Source of the DNA: Thioalkalivibrio sp.
Lineage (GTDB): Bacteria; Pseudomonadota; Gammaproteobacteria; Ectothiorhodospirales; Ectothiorhodospiraceae
Reading direction: 5' to 3'
Assembly: GCA_007120155.1 (NCBI GenBank)
Contig: SKOF01000576.1
Span: 1-8,398, forward strand
Length of the DNA: 8,398 nucleotides
Shown here one piece after another: positions 1 to 6,719 of this stretch (within the stretch, counting starts at the first letter, position 1; each line of letters opens with the position of its first letter). The translations under genes and the position numbers were made by a program. The notes below the pieces were generated by a model. The model was given only the letters and a program-made list of their open reading frames with translations, made no database searches and had not been told where the DNA came from.

Positions 1-1089
1 GGTGCCGCGCGGCGGGGGCGGCTGACGTTTGCGCGGGGGACCGTGGAGACGCCGGCATTCATGCCCGTGGGGACCTACGGCACGGTCAAGGCGATGACGC
101 CGGAGGAGTTGGAGGAGACCGGCGCCGAGATCATTCTGGGCAACACCTTTCATCTCATGCTCCGCCCCGGTACGGAGGTGATAAAGGCCCACGGGGACCT
201 GCATGATTTCATGCACTGGGAGCGCCCGATTCTGACGGATTCCGGGGGGTTTCAGGTATTTTCGCTGGCAGAACTGCGCAAGATCACGGATGAAGGCGTC
301 AAGTTCCGGTCGCCGGTGGACGGCGCGGAGATCCTGCTCACCCCCGAGCGCTCCATGGCGGTGCAGCGGGCCCTGGGCGCGGATATCGTCATGATCTTTG
401 ACGAGTGCACCCCGTACCCGGCCACGGAGGAGGAGGCCCGGGCGTCCATGGAGTTGTCGCTGCGCTGGGCCGCCCGCTCCCGGGAGGCCCATGGTGACAG
501 CCCTTCGGCCCTGTTCGGCATCGTCCAGGGGGGCATGTATCCGGGCCTTCGCCGCCGTTCACTGGAGGGACTTCGGGTCGTGGGATTCGACGGCTACGCC
601 ATCGGGGGGCTCAGCGTGGGCGAGGGCATGGCCGAGCGGCATCAGGTGCTGGATGCGCTCCTGCCGGAGATGCCCGGCGACCGGCCCCGTTACCTGATGG
701 GGGTCGGCAAGCCCGAGGACCTGGTGGAGGCGGTGCGCCGGGGGGTGGACATGTTCGACTGCGTGATCCCCACGCGCAATGCGCGCAACGGCTTTCTGTA
801 CACGCGGGAAGGCGTGATGCGCATCCGCAACAGCCGTTACCGGGACGATACCGGCCCCATCGATCCCGGCTGTACATGCTATGCATGCAGAAACTACTCC
901 CGGGCCTATCTCAAGCACCTGGAAAAGTGCAACGAGATCCTGGGTGCGCGGCTCGCCACCATTCACAATCTGCACTACTACCAGACCCTCATGCGGGAGA
1001 TGCGCGAGGCCATCGCCGCCGGCAGTCTGGCCGCCTGGGTGGCGGAGTTCCACCGCCTGCGCTCGCAACCGGCGGCGTCTGTGCCATAA
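1..1089 (+). CDS. tgt: tRNA-guanine(34) transglycosylase, 5'-truncated by window edge
   Basis: This enzyme swaps guanine-34 in the anticodon of GUN tRNAs (Asp, Asn, His, Tyr) for preQ1, a late step of queuosine synthesis. The reading frame is open from base 1 (GAARRGRLTFARGTVETP), so the true start lies upstream; comparison with E. coli Tgt (nucleophile Asp264) suggests only about a dozen codons are missing. The GTG at 43 is internal and not the start. Visible hallmarks are DSGGFQ (Asp at 238), GIVQGG, the GGLSVGE loop, and the nucleophile motif DMFDCVIPTRNARNG with the catalytic Asp at 757. The zinc ligands are Cys at 871, 877 and 886 (CxCxxC) and His at 964, with the same spacing from the nucleophile as in the Zymomonas enzyme. 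No key residue is missing. It is followed 83 bases later by yajC, the usual queA-tgt-yajC-secDF order of gammaproteobacteria. Confidence 0.97.
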   Translation, partial: GAARRGRLTFARGTVETPAFMPVGTYGTVKAMTPEELEETGAEIILGNTFHLMLRPGTEVIKAHGDLHDFMHWERPILTDSGGFQVFSLAELRKITDEGVKFRSPVDGAEILLTPERSMAVQRALGADIVMIFDECTPYPATEEEARASMELSLRWAARSREAHGDSPSALFGIVQGGMYPGLRRRSLEGLRVVGFDGYAIGGLSVGEGMAERHQVLDALLPEMPGDRPRYLMGVGKPEDLVEAVRRGVDMFDCVIPTRNARNGFLYTREGVMRIRNSRYRDDTGPIDPGCTCYACRNYSRAYLKHLEKCNEILGARLATIHNLHYYQTLMREMREAIAAGSLAAWVAEFHRLRSQPAASVP

Positions 1090-1090
1090 T

Positions 1091-1138
1091 ACCGGCCTTT
1101 GCCTGAGGCGGGCCCGGGCGCGCGGCCCAAAAGCCGGT
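1091..1138 (+). other. Possible folded spacer between tgt and yajC
   Basis: The gap after the tgt stop holds nested inverted repeats: ACCGGC (1091-1096) with GCCGGT (1133-1138), and inside it GGGCC (1110-1114) with GGCCC (1124-1128). There is no T-tract after the outer stem, so it does not look like an intrinsic terminator, and read-through into yajC is expected. It could be an mRNA processing or stability element. In a sequence this GC-rich, stems of this size also arise by chance. Confidence 0.25.
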
Positions 1139-1172
1139 TCAAATACGTCCCATAGACAGAGGAGTCCAGCAC

Positions 1173-1502
1173 ATGAATTTCTTCATCGCGGATGCCGCAG
1201 CCCAGAGCGGGCAGGGCCAGGGGGGCCTCGGTATCGATTTTCTGATCATGATCGCGGTGTTTTTCGCGATCATGTACTTCCTCATCATTCGTCCCCAGAC
1301 CAGGCGGGCCAAGGAACACAAGGCGCTCGTGGAAGGTCTGTCCAAGGGTGACGAGGTGGTCACCGCCGGCGGACTCCTCGGACGGGTGACGGAACTCGAC
1401 GAGAACTTCATTCGTGTCGAACTTGCCGAAGGCGTGCAGGTCACTGTACAGCGCCAGGCCGTCACCGCCGTGATGCCCAAGGGCACGCTCAAGGGCATCT
1501 GA
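1173..1502 (+). CDS. yajC: Sec translocon accessory subunit YajC
   Basis: YajC is a small inner-membrane protein that associates with SecD and SecF and, in E. coli, with the YidC/SecYEG holotranslocon; it is not essential. The 109-residue product has the family layout: a short N-terminal periplasmic segment rich in Gly and Gln, one membrane helix at about residues 21-39 (DFLIMIAVFFAIMYFLII), then the signature RPQTRRAKEHKALVEGLSKG and a cytoplasmic beta-rich part (GDEVVTAGGLLGRV). Length matches E. coli YajC (110 residues). The start is supported by AGAGGAG at 1158-1164, 8 bases before the ATG. It sits between tgt and secD, on the same strand as both, and is probably co-transcribed with them. 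Confidence 0.97.
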   Translation: MNFFIADAAAQSGQGQGGLGIDFLIMIAVFFAIMYFLIIRPQTRRAKEHKALVEGLSKGDEVVTAGGLLGRVTELDENFIRVELAEGVQVTVQRQAVTAVMPKGTLKGI

Positions 1503-1552
1503 CCATTACCTGTTTCTGCCCGTACCCGTTCTGACAGTTCCCCGGACGCCCC

Positions 1553-3424
1553 ATGCTCAATCAGTATCCGCTTTGGAAGTACGTGCTCATCGTCGCCGTT
1601 GTGCTGGTGGGCGCCCTGTATGCGTTTCCCAACGTATTCCCCGAGGATCCGGCGGTGCAGATCTCCAATTCCGCCACGGACGAGGTGGACGAGGCGACCC
1701 GCCGTCAGGTGGAGGCGGTGCTCGCCGCGCGTGGCCTCACGACCCGGACGGGACTGGAGTACGACGGTCGGCAGGTGCTGCTGCGTTTCGACAGCACGGA
1801 TGATCAGCTTCAGGCGGCGGATCTGCTGCGAACGGCGCTGGTGGGCACCAACAACGTCGTCGCGCTGAGCCTGGCGCCCGCGACTCCGAACTGGCTGGAC
1901 GTGGTCAACGCGCGCCCCATGTCCCTGGGGCTGGACCTGCGTGGCGGCGTGCATTTTCTCATGGAAGTGGACATGGACGCGGTCACCACTGCGGCCCATG
2001 AGCGTTACGTGGGCGAGTTCCGCACTCTGCTGCGTGACGAGCGTATCCGCTACCTGAGCGTGGAACGGGAGAGCGACGGGGTCAGCGTGCGTTTCCGGGA
2101 CGCACAGGACCGCGATCAGGCCTACGATTTCCTGCGTCGCGAGTATCGGGGCGACCTGAACTTCAGCACGTCCCAGGTGGGCGAGACGGCGATCCTCTCG
2201 GCGACGCTCAGCCAGGAGAACCTGACCGACCAGCGCCGCCTGGCTCTGCAGCAGAACATCACCACCCTGAGGAACCGGGTGGACGAACTGGGTGTCTCCG
2301 AACCCATCGTCCAGCAGCAGGGTGAGGACCGCATCGTCGTGCAGCTGCCCGGCGTGCAGGACACGGCCCGGGCCAAGGAGATCCTGGGCGCCACGGCGAC
2401 CCTCGAATTCCGGCTGGTGGACGAGGACAACGACCCTTACGAGGCCCAGGCCACCGGCCGCACGCCGTCGGGCTCGCGCCTGTACCGGGAACGTGACGGC
2501 AGCCCCGTGCTGCTGCGCCGCCAGGTGATGCTCACCGGCGACTACATCACCGACGCCTCCTCGGGTATCGCCCAGGATACCGGAGGGCCGGCCGTATTCA
2601 TCAACCTGGATGCCCAGGGCGCGCGGATCTTCAGCCGGGTGACCGGCGAGAATATCGGCAGACTCATGGGCACGGTGTTCATCGAGACCAAGACGGAGAC
2701 CGTCGAGGAAGACGGTGAAATGGTGCGGCGCACCACGCGCACCGAAGAGGTCATCAACGTGGCCCGGATCCAGGATCAGCTGGGTCGTCGCTTCCAGATC
2801 ACCGGACTCGAAAGTACCCGCGAGGCCCGCAACCTGGCGCTCCTGCTGCGCGCCGGCGCCCTGGCCGCGCCCATGATGATCGTCGAGGAACGGACCGTGG
2901 GGCCGAGCCTCGGCCGGGACAACATCGAACGCGGATTCAACTCGGTGGTGATCGGGTTCATCCTGGTGCTCGTGTTCATGGGCCTTTACTACCGGGTCTT
3001 CGGCCTGGTGGCCAATCTGGCGCTGGCCCTCAATCTGGTGCTGATCGTGTCGGTATTGTCCATGCTCCAGGCGACGCTGACGCTGCCCGGTATCGCCGGC
3101 ATCGTGCTCACCGTGGGCATCGCGGTGGATGCCAATGTGCTCATCTTCGAGCGCATACGGGAGGAACTGCGAAACGGCAACTCCCCGCAGGCGGCCATCT
3201 CCTCCGGTTACGCCCGTGCCCTTTCCACCATTGTGGACGCCAACATCACCACGCTGATCGCCGCGCTGGTGCTGTTCATGTTCGGTACCGGTCCCATCAA
3301 GGGCTTCGCCATCACGCTGTCCATCGGGATCCTGGTGTCCATGTTCACCGCGATCATGGTGACCCGGAGCATCATCAATCTCGTCTATGGCCGCAGACGC
3401 CGCCTCCAGGCGCTGGCCATCTGA
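1553..3424 (+). CDS. secD: Protein translocase subunit SecD
   Basis: SecD pairs with SecF to form an RND-type, proton-driven membrane machine that helps pull proteins through SecYEG on the periplasmic side. The 623-residue product is close to E. coli SecD (615). It has an N-terminal membrane helix (about residues 9-25, after MLNQYPLWKY), a large periplasmic P1 domain opened by LGLDLRGG at 125-132, and a C-terminal block of five membrane helices from about residue 462 to 612. The functionally important Asp of the fourth helix is present at residue 526 in GIAVDANVLIFERIREE, matching E. coli Asp519. The start gives the family's conserved N-terminus, yet no clear Shine-Dalgarno precedes it (the leader reads CCCCGGACGCCCC). 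Initiation may depend on translation of yajC, 50 bases upstream. secF follows after 15 bases. Confidence 0.98.
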   Translation: MLNQYPLWKYVLIVAVVLVGALYAFPNVFPEDPAVQISNSATDEVDEATRRQVEAVLAARGLTTRTGLEYDGRQVLLRFDSTDDQLQAADLLRTALVGTNNVVALSLAPATPNWLDVVNARPMSLGLDLRGGVHFLMEVDMDAVTTAAHERYVGEFRTLLRDERIRYLSVERESDGVSVRFRDAQDRDQAYDFLRREYRGDLNFSTSQVGETAILSATLSQENLTDQRRLALQQNITTLRNRVDELGVSEPIVQQQGEDRIVVQLPGVQDTARAKEILGATATLEFRLVDEDNDPYEAQATGRTPSGSRLYRERDGSPVLLRRQVMLTGDYITDASSGIAQDTGGPAVFINLDAQGARIFSRVTGENIGRLMGTVFIETKTETVEEDGEMVRRTTRTEEVINVARIQDQLGRRFQITGLESTREARNLALLLRAGALAAPMMIVEERTVGPSLGRDNIERGFNSVVIGFILVLVFMGLYYRVFGLVANLALALNLVLIVSVLSMLQATLTLPGIAGIVLTVGIAVDANVLIFERIREELRNGNSPQAAISSGYARALSTIVDANITTLIAALVLFMFGTGPIKGFAITLSIGILVSMFTAIMVTRSIINLVYGRRRRLQALAI

Positions 3425-3439
3425 CGCGGAGTACGTTCC

Positions 3440-4387
3440 ATGCTGAATTTTGCGAATGCAAATATCGATTTCATGGGCCGGCGCCGTATCGCGCTGGTCA
3501 TCTCGGCGATCCTGATCCTCGGCTCCATCCTGCTGCTGGCCACCCGGGGGCTCAACTTCGGCATCGACTTCACCGGCGGTACGGTCATCGAGGTGGGGTA
3601 TCCGGAGCCGGTGGCCCTGGAGGATGTGCGCGAGCAGCTGGAGGCCGGGGGATACGGCCGGGCGATCGTGCAGTATTTCGGCACCTCCCAGGACATCCTC
3701 ATCCGCCTTGCGCCGCGGGAGGGTGAGGACACCGCCGAGCTGTCCACCGAGGTGATCCGGGTCCTGGGGGCGGGTCCGGGTACGGACATCGATCTGCGGC
3801 GCGTGGAGTTCGTGGGGCCTCAGGTGGGCGAGGAGCTGCGCGAACAGGGCGGACTGGCCATGCTCTATGCCATGTTCGGCATCCTGATCTATGTGGCCCT
3901 GCGCTTCGAGTGGCGCTTCTCAGTGGGTTCCGTGCTGGCACTGGTGCACGACGTGTTGATCACCCTGGGGATCTTCTCCCTGATCCAGGCGGAGTTCGAC
4001 CTGTCGGTGCTGGCGGCCATCCTCGCTGTAATCGGCTATTCGCTCAACGATACCATCGTGGTCTATGACCGAATCCGCGAGAACTTCCGCAAGCTGCGCA
4101 AGGAGCATGCGGAAGCCGTGATGAACAAGTCCGTGAACCAGATGCTCTCGCGCACCATCATCACCAGCGGTACCACACTCCTGGTGCTGATGGCGCTGTT
4201 CATCCTCGGCGGGGCGGTGATCAACAACTTCGCCCTGGCGCTGATCATCGGCGTCCTGGTGGGCACCTACTCGTCCATCTACATCGCCGCCGCGCTGGCC
4301 CTGGTCATGGGCGTGGACCGTACGGTGATGCTGCCGGTGAAAAAGGAGGGGGAGGAGACGGCCCCCGTCGGCGAAGAACGGCCGTAA
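3440..4387 (+). CDS. secF: Protein translocase subunit SecF
   Basis: SecF is the partner of SecD in the SecDF complex. The 315-residue product (E. coli 323) has a first membrane helix at about residues 17-34, the GIDFTGG motif at 41-47 opening the small periplasmic domain, and five C-terminal helices. The charged intramembrane residues needed for function are present: Asp204 in GYSLNDTIVVYDRIREN (E. coli Asp213) and Arg238 in SRTIITSGTT (E. coli Arg247), with the same 34-residue spacing. The start is set by GCGGAG at 3426-3431, 8 bases before the ATG and 15 bases after the secD stop, so the two are surely co-translated. The acidic tail (KKEGEETAPVGEE) is cytoplasmic. It ends the plus-strand operon, meeting a convergent gene only 19 bases later. 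Confidence 0.98.
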   Translation: MLNFANANIDFMGRRRIALVISAILILGSILLLATRGLNFGIDFTGGTVIEVGYPEPVALEDVREQLEAGGYGRAIVQYFGTSQDILIRLAPREGEDTAELSTEVIRVLGAGPGTDIDLRRVEFVGPQVGEELREQGGLAMLYAMFGILIYVALRFEWRFSVGSVLALVHDVLITLGIFSLIQAEFDLSVLAAILAVIGYSLNDTIVVYDRIRENFRKLRKEHAEAVMNKSVNQMLSRTIITSGTTLLVLMALFILGGAVINNFALALIIGVLVGTYSSIYIAAALALVMGVDRTVMLPVKKEGEETAPVGEERP

Positions 4388-4406
4388 GGCCGACCAGCCG
4401 GGCGGA

Positions 4407-4772
4407 TCAGCTTTCCCGGCGCAGACGCCGGAGTTCTTCCAGGGGGTCGCTCTCGTCCGGGCCGGCTCCCGCTTCCGGGGACATCGTGTGTTCCCCCCGC
4501 CGCCTGTTCTGATTCCGGCGCTGGTTGCCATCTTCGACGCTCTGGATGGTGAGCAGGGCCCACGCGGTGGCGGCGATCCAGAGCACAATGCCCAGCCCCA
4601 CCACGGACCAGCCCACCGAGCCGGAACGCAGCGGCCCCCCGAGGCCCCCGTACACAAGGCTGGCGATCCCCGCCACCCAGAACACGCCGATCGGCGCTGC
4701 ACAGCAACTCGCGCAGCTATAGCGGCTGACGGCCAGTGGTGGCGCCAGCAGGCTCAGACTCACTCGTGTCAT
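4407..4772 (-). CDS. Small membrane protein with CxxCC motif, function unknown
   Basis: I do not recognise this 121-residue protein. It has a short N-terminus with the motif CASCC at residues 20-24, directly before a membrane helix (about 25-47, APIGVFWVAGIASLVYGGLGG). A second helix follows at about 53-75 (VGWSVVGLGIVLWIAATAWALL). The hydrophilic C-terminus, about residues 76-121, is rich in Arg, Asn and Glu and ends in an amphipathic DPLEELRRLRRE stretch that vaguely recalls the start of SHOCT-type tails. The gene is supported by GGGGGAGGG (4777-4785 on the complement), 4 bases before the ATG, and by the clear hydrophobic segments. Three Cys beside a membrane face could bind a metal or be redox-active, but that is a guess. 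It is convergent with secF and downstream of suhB on the same strand, with a 277-base gap that suggests its own promoter. Confidence 0.75.
   Translation of the reverse strand: MTRVSLSLLAPPLAVSRYSCASCCAAPIGVFWVAGIASLVYGGLGGPLRSGSVGWSVVGLGIVLWIAATAWALLTIQSVEDGNQRRNQNRRRGEHTMSPEAGAGPDESDPLEELRRLRRES
4416..4431 (+). terminator. Weak hairpin between convergent genes, possible terminator
   Basis: CCGGCG (4416-4421) and CGCCGG (4426-4431) form a perfect 6-bp stem with a CAGA loop, followed on the plus strand by AGTTCTTCC, a poor T-tract. It lies just past secF and inside the 3' end of the convergent gene. A second short stem, CGGCC/GGCCG (4379-4383 and 4388-4392) with a GTAA loop, straddles the secF stop codon. 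Something must end the secF transcript here, but neither hairpin is a canonical intrinsic terminator, so Rho-dependent ending is as likely. Confidence 0.3.
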
Positions 4773-4852
4773 CGGACCCTCCCCCGGGTTTGCCTCGGTG
4801 GACGGCTGTTGTCGTTTTGATGGTGCTCAAGGCGCCGTCCGGGCGTGGAAAT

Positions 4853-4872
4853 ACCCGGGCGTCGACCCGGGT
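4853..4872 (-). terminator. GC hairpin in the gap between suhB and the small membrane protein gene
   Basis: ACCCGGG (4853-4859) pairs with CCCGGGT (4866-4872) around a 6-base loop. Read on the minus strand, the stem is followed by ATTTCC, a weak T-tract, so it might end suhB transcripts. It could equally be a leader structure of the downstream membrane protein gene. The rest of 4773-4919 shows no convincing promoter; TACAAT at 4883-4888 (plus strand) has no good -35 and no gene to serve. Confidence 0.25.
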
Positions 4873-4919
4873 TGAGCCTTTCTACAATACAAGCCGATGA
4901 ATGCGCAAGGGCGCAGAAC

Positions 4920-5046
4920 CGATTCAAGGGTCAAGATTCAAGATTCAGGATTTGCTGCCCCTGACACGGTCGGATCAGTGGACACATTAGCCGCGATGTC
5001 ATTGGGATCAGGTCCCTTTGAACCCTGGATATTGAATATTGAATCG
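4920..5046. repeat. Inverted pair of 7-base (GATTCAA) repeat arrays, possible intergenic repeat element
   Basis: The left arm (4921-4955) reads in 7-base steps GATTCAA, GGGTCAA, GATTCAA, GATTCAG, GATTTGC. The right arm (5018-5045) reads TTGAACC, CTGGATA, TTGAATA, TTGAATC, the same unit on the other strand. The outer ends form an exact 8-base inverted repeat, CGATTCAA (4920-4927) and TTGAATCG (5039-5046). The core (4956-5010) carries GGATCAG twice (4972-4978 and 5005-5011). The arms are much richer in A and T than the surroundings. The element ends just before the suhB stop codon and would be transcribed as its 3' UTR, where the arms could pair imperfectly. It has no coding capacity of its own. 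A REP- or MITE-like dispersed element is one reading, a decayed microsatellite another. Confidence 0.55.
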
Positions 5047-5049
5047 CCG

Positions 5050-5829
5050 TTACCGCGCTTGCGCCAGGCGTTGCACCATGGCCTTGTAGAGCTTGGGTCC
5101 GGCGGCGACCACGTCGCCGCTGGCCAGCGCATCGGCACCGCCCCTGGGGTCGCCCACCAGGCCGCCGGCCTCCTGGACCAGCAATGCCCCGGCGGCCATG
5201 TCCCAGACGTTGAGACCGTACTCCCAGAAGCCGTCCAGCCGTCCGGCGGCCACGTAGGCCAGATCCAGGGCGGCCGAGCCCGCCCGGCGCACCCCGGCGG
5301 TACCCGGGAGCATGGCCCGCAGACCCTTCAGGTAGGCGTCCAGATCCTGGTCTTCGCGAAACGGGATGCCGGTGCCCAGCAGCGCGCCGTTCAGGTCCTT
5401 GAGGCTGGTGACGCGAACGCGCCGGTTGTTCAGCGTGGCGCCGGCACCCCGGGATGCGCAAAACAACTCTTCCTTGACGGGGTCATAGACCACCGCCTGC
5501 TCCAGGCGCCCATGGTGGCGCAGGGCAATGGATACGGCGAACTGGGGAAAGTCGTGCAGGAAGTTGGTGGTGCCGTCCAGGGGGTCGATGATCCACTGGT
5601 AGTCGCCGCTGCCCTGAGCGCCGCTTTCCTCCGCCAGGATGCCGTGATCCGGGTATGCACGGTGGATCACGCGTATAATCTCCCGCTCGGCCAGGTGATC
5701 CACCTCGCTCACGAAGTCGTTGGGCCGCTTGTCCTGCACGGTCAGCGAGTCCAGGCGGCCCATGTGGCGGACAATGACCTGGCCCGCGGCACGCGCGGCC
5801 TTGATCGCGATGTTGAGCATCGGCTGCAT
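5050..5829 (-). CDS. suhB: Inositol-1-monophosphatase family protein SuhB
   Basis: This is a Mg2+-dependent phosphatase of the IMPase family. In E. coli, SuhB hydrolyses inositol monophosphate in vitro, but its main role is as part of the Nus antitermination complex on rRNA operons. The 259-residue protein has all metal-site residues: Glu67 (LAEES), Asp82 and Asp85 in WIIDPLDGTTNF, and Asp210 in WDMAAGALLVQEAGG. The start at MQPMLNIAIKAARAAG matches the E. coli N-terminus (MHPMLNIAVRAAR); the Shine-Dalgarno is poor (GGGG seven bases before the ATG). The gene is divergent from trmJ across 115 bases, the arrangement seen in E. coli. Substrate choice cannot be read from the sequence, so a moonlighting role in rRNA transcription is inferred from orthology. 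Confidence 0.96.
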   Translation of the reverse strand: MQPMLNIAIKAARAAGQVIVRHMGRLDSLTVQDKRPNDFVSEVDHLAEREIIRVIHRAYPDHGILAEESGAQGSGDYQWIIDPLDGTTNFLHDFPQFAVSIALRHHGRLEQAVVYDPVKEELFCASRGAGATLNNRRVRVTSLKDLNGALLGTGIPFREDQDLDAYLKGLRAMLPGTAGVRRAGSAALDLAYVAAGRLDGFWEYGLNVWDMAAGALLVQEAGGLVGDPRGGADALASGDVVAAGPKLYKAMVQRLAQAR

Positions 5830-5944
5830 GGGAGAACCCCGAAACGGATCTGGAAAAGAGCGCCCGACACCGAGGCCAGGGCCCGCGGGCTTTCAAGACC
5901 GCGAACGATACACAACCGCACCGTCCCCGTACAAGCTCGGATTC
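5830..5944. promoter_or_regulatory. Divergent suhB/trmJ control region
   Basis: This 115-base gap must carry the promoters of both suhB and trmJ. I could not assign either firmly. On the minus strand a weak candidate is TTGTAC, 16 bases, then TGTATC (about 5905-5932), pointing at suhB. On the plus strand, GATACA near 5907 is the only -10-like word and lacks a good -35. No operator-like dyad stands out. Confidence 0.4.
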
Positions 5945-6685
5945 ATGAATCTGCTCAAACAGACGAGAATCATCCTGGTCGGCACATCGCATCCGGGAAA
6001 CATCGGCGCCAGCGCACGTGCCATGAAGACCATGGGCCTTTCGGACCTGCGCCTGGTGAATCCGGTGCGCTACCCCAGCGCCGAGGCGACTGCCATGGCA
6101 TCCGGGGCCGATGACATGCTGGCGCATGTGCCGGTGTACCGGCAGCTGGATGAGGCGCTGGCCGGCTGCGGGCTGGTGCTCGGCACCAGTGCGCGGCAAC
6201 GCAGCCTGCGCTGGCCGGAACTGAGCCCGCGCGAAGGGGCCGAAGCCCTGGTGGAAGCGGCGGCCGGCGGCCCGGTGGCGCTGCTCTTCGGGCGTGAACA
6301 GAGCGGGCTCAGCAACGAGGAACTGGACCGTTGCAGGGCACTGGTGACCATTCCGGCGGACGAGGCCTACAGTTCCCTGAACCTGGCGGCGGCCGTTCAG
6401 GTGCTCAGTTATGAGTTGCGGCTGGCAGCTCTGGCGCGGACGGGTCCGAGATCTCCGGCAGACGATCTGCCGCCAGAGGATCGGCCGGCCACCGCCGATG
6501 CGCTCGAAGGGTTCTACGCGCATCTGGAGGAGACACTGATCCGGCTGGATTTCCTGGATCCGGACAATCCCCGACATCTCATGCGGCGGCTTCGCCGCCT
6601 GTTCGGCCGGGCCGTGCCGACGGTCAACGAGGTCAATATCCTGCGCGGTATCCTGACCGCGGCCGGGAAGGGGCCGCGCCGGTGA
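5945..6685 (+). CDS. trmJ: tRNA (cytidine/uridine-32-2'-O)-methyltransferase TrmJ
   Basis: TrmJ uses S-adenosylmethionine to 2'-O-methylate nucleotide 32 in the anticodon loop of several tRNAs. It belongs to the SPOUT (trefoil-knot) class and acts as a dimer in the cytoplasm. The 246-residue product equals E. coli TrmJ in length. Motif 1 (GTSHPGNIGASARAMKTMGL, 13-32) includes Arg25, matching catalytic Arg23 of E. coli. The knot motifs are GREQSGLSNEE (116-126) and SSLNLAAAVQV (143-153). The ATG at 5945 (MNLLKQTRIILVGTSHPGN) is chosen because it gives the family N-terminus; the frame stays open upstream to 5720, but that part is antisense to suhB and lacks conservation. The ribosome site is weak. 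The stop codon sits in the loop of a 5-bp GCCGG/CCGGC stem. cysE follows after 80 bases with its own promoter. Confidence 0.95.
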   Translation: MNLLKQTRIILVGTSHPGNIGASARAMKTMGLSDLRLVNPVRYPSAEATAMASGADDMLAHVPVYRQLDEALAGCGLVLGTSARQRSLRWPELSPREGAEALVEAAAGGPVALLFGREQSGLSNEELDRCRALVTIPADEAYSSLNLAAAVQVLSYELRLAALARTGPRSPADDLPPEDRPATADALEGFYAHLEETLIRLDFLDPDNPRHLMRRLRRLFGRAVPTVNEVNILRGILTAAGKGPRR

Positions 6686-6690
6686 CCGGC

Positions 6691-6719
6691 CTGTCAAGCG
6701 CCGGCAGCTTGCGTATAAT
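6691..6719 (+). promoter_or_regulatory. Sigma-70 promoter of cysE
   Basis: CTGTCA (6691-6696, 4/6 to TTGACA), a 17-base spacer and a perfect TATAAT (6714-6719) form the best promoter in the window. Transcription should begin near 6726, giving a leader of about 40 bases before cysE. The last two bases of the -10 are the first two of an IscR-like box, so a repressor bound there would block the promoter. Confidence 0.75.

Noticed and set aside
43..1089. GTG at 43 as the start of tgt
   Set aside because: The frame is open to base 1 and codes for conserved Tgt N-terminal sequence (RRGRLTFARGTVETPAFMPVGT), so the gene begins before the window.
1139..1999. 286-codon minus-strand frame
   Set aside because: It is antisense to yajC and the start of secD, with no family likeness.
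3920..4702. 260-codon minus-strand frame
   Set aside because: It overlaps secF antisense and the small membrane protein in another frame. The membrane protein frame is preferred for its ribosome site and clear hydrophobic helices.
4488..4820. 110-codon plus-strand frame
   Set aside because: It lies opposite the small membrane protein gene, is rich in Pro, Arg and His, and has no ribosome site.
4921..5045. CRISPR array
   Set aside because: The repeated unit is only 7 bases, tandem and without spacers; the two arms face in opposite directions and there are no cas genes.
4897..6114. 405-codon plus-strand frame, with TACAAT just upstream
   Set aside because: It runs antisense through suhB, whose catalytic motifs are intact, and the translation has no recognisable family features. 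It is a GC-driven shadow frame.
5483..6697. 404-codon minus-strand frame
   Set aside because: It is antisense to trmJ and overlaps suhB in another frame. Both real genes have full conserved motifs.
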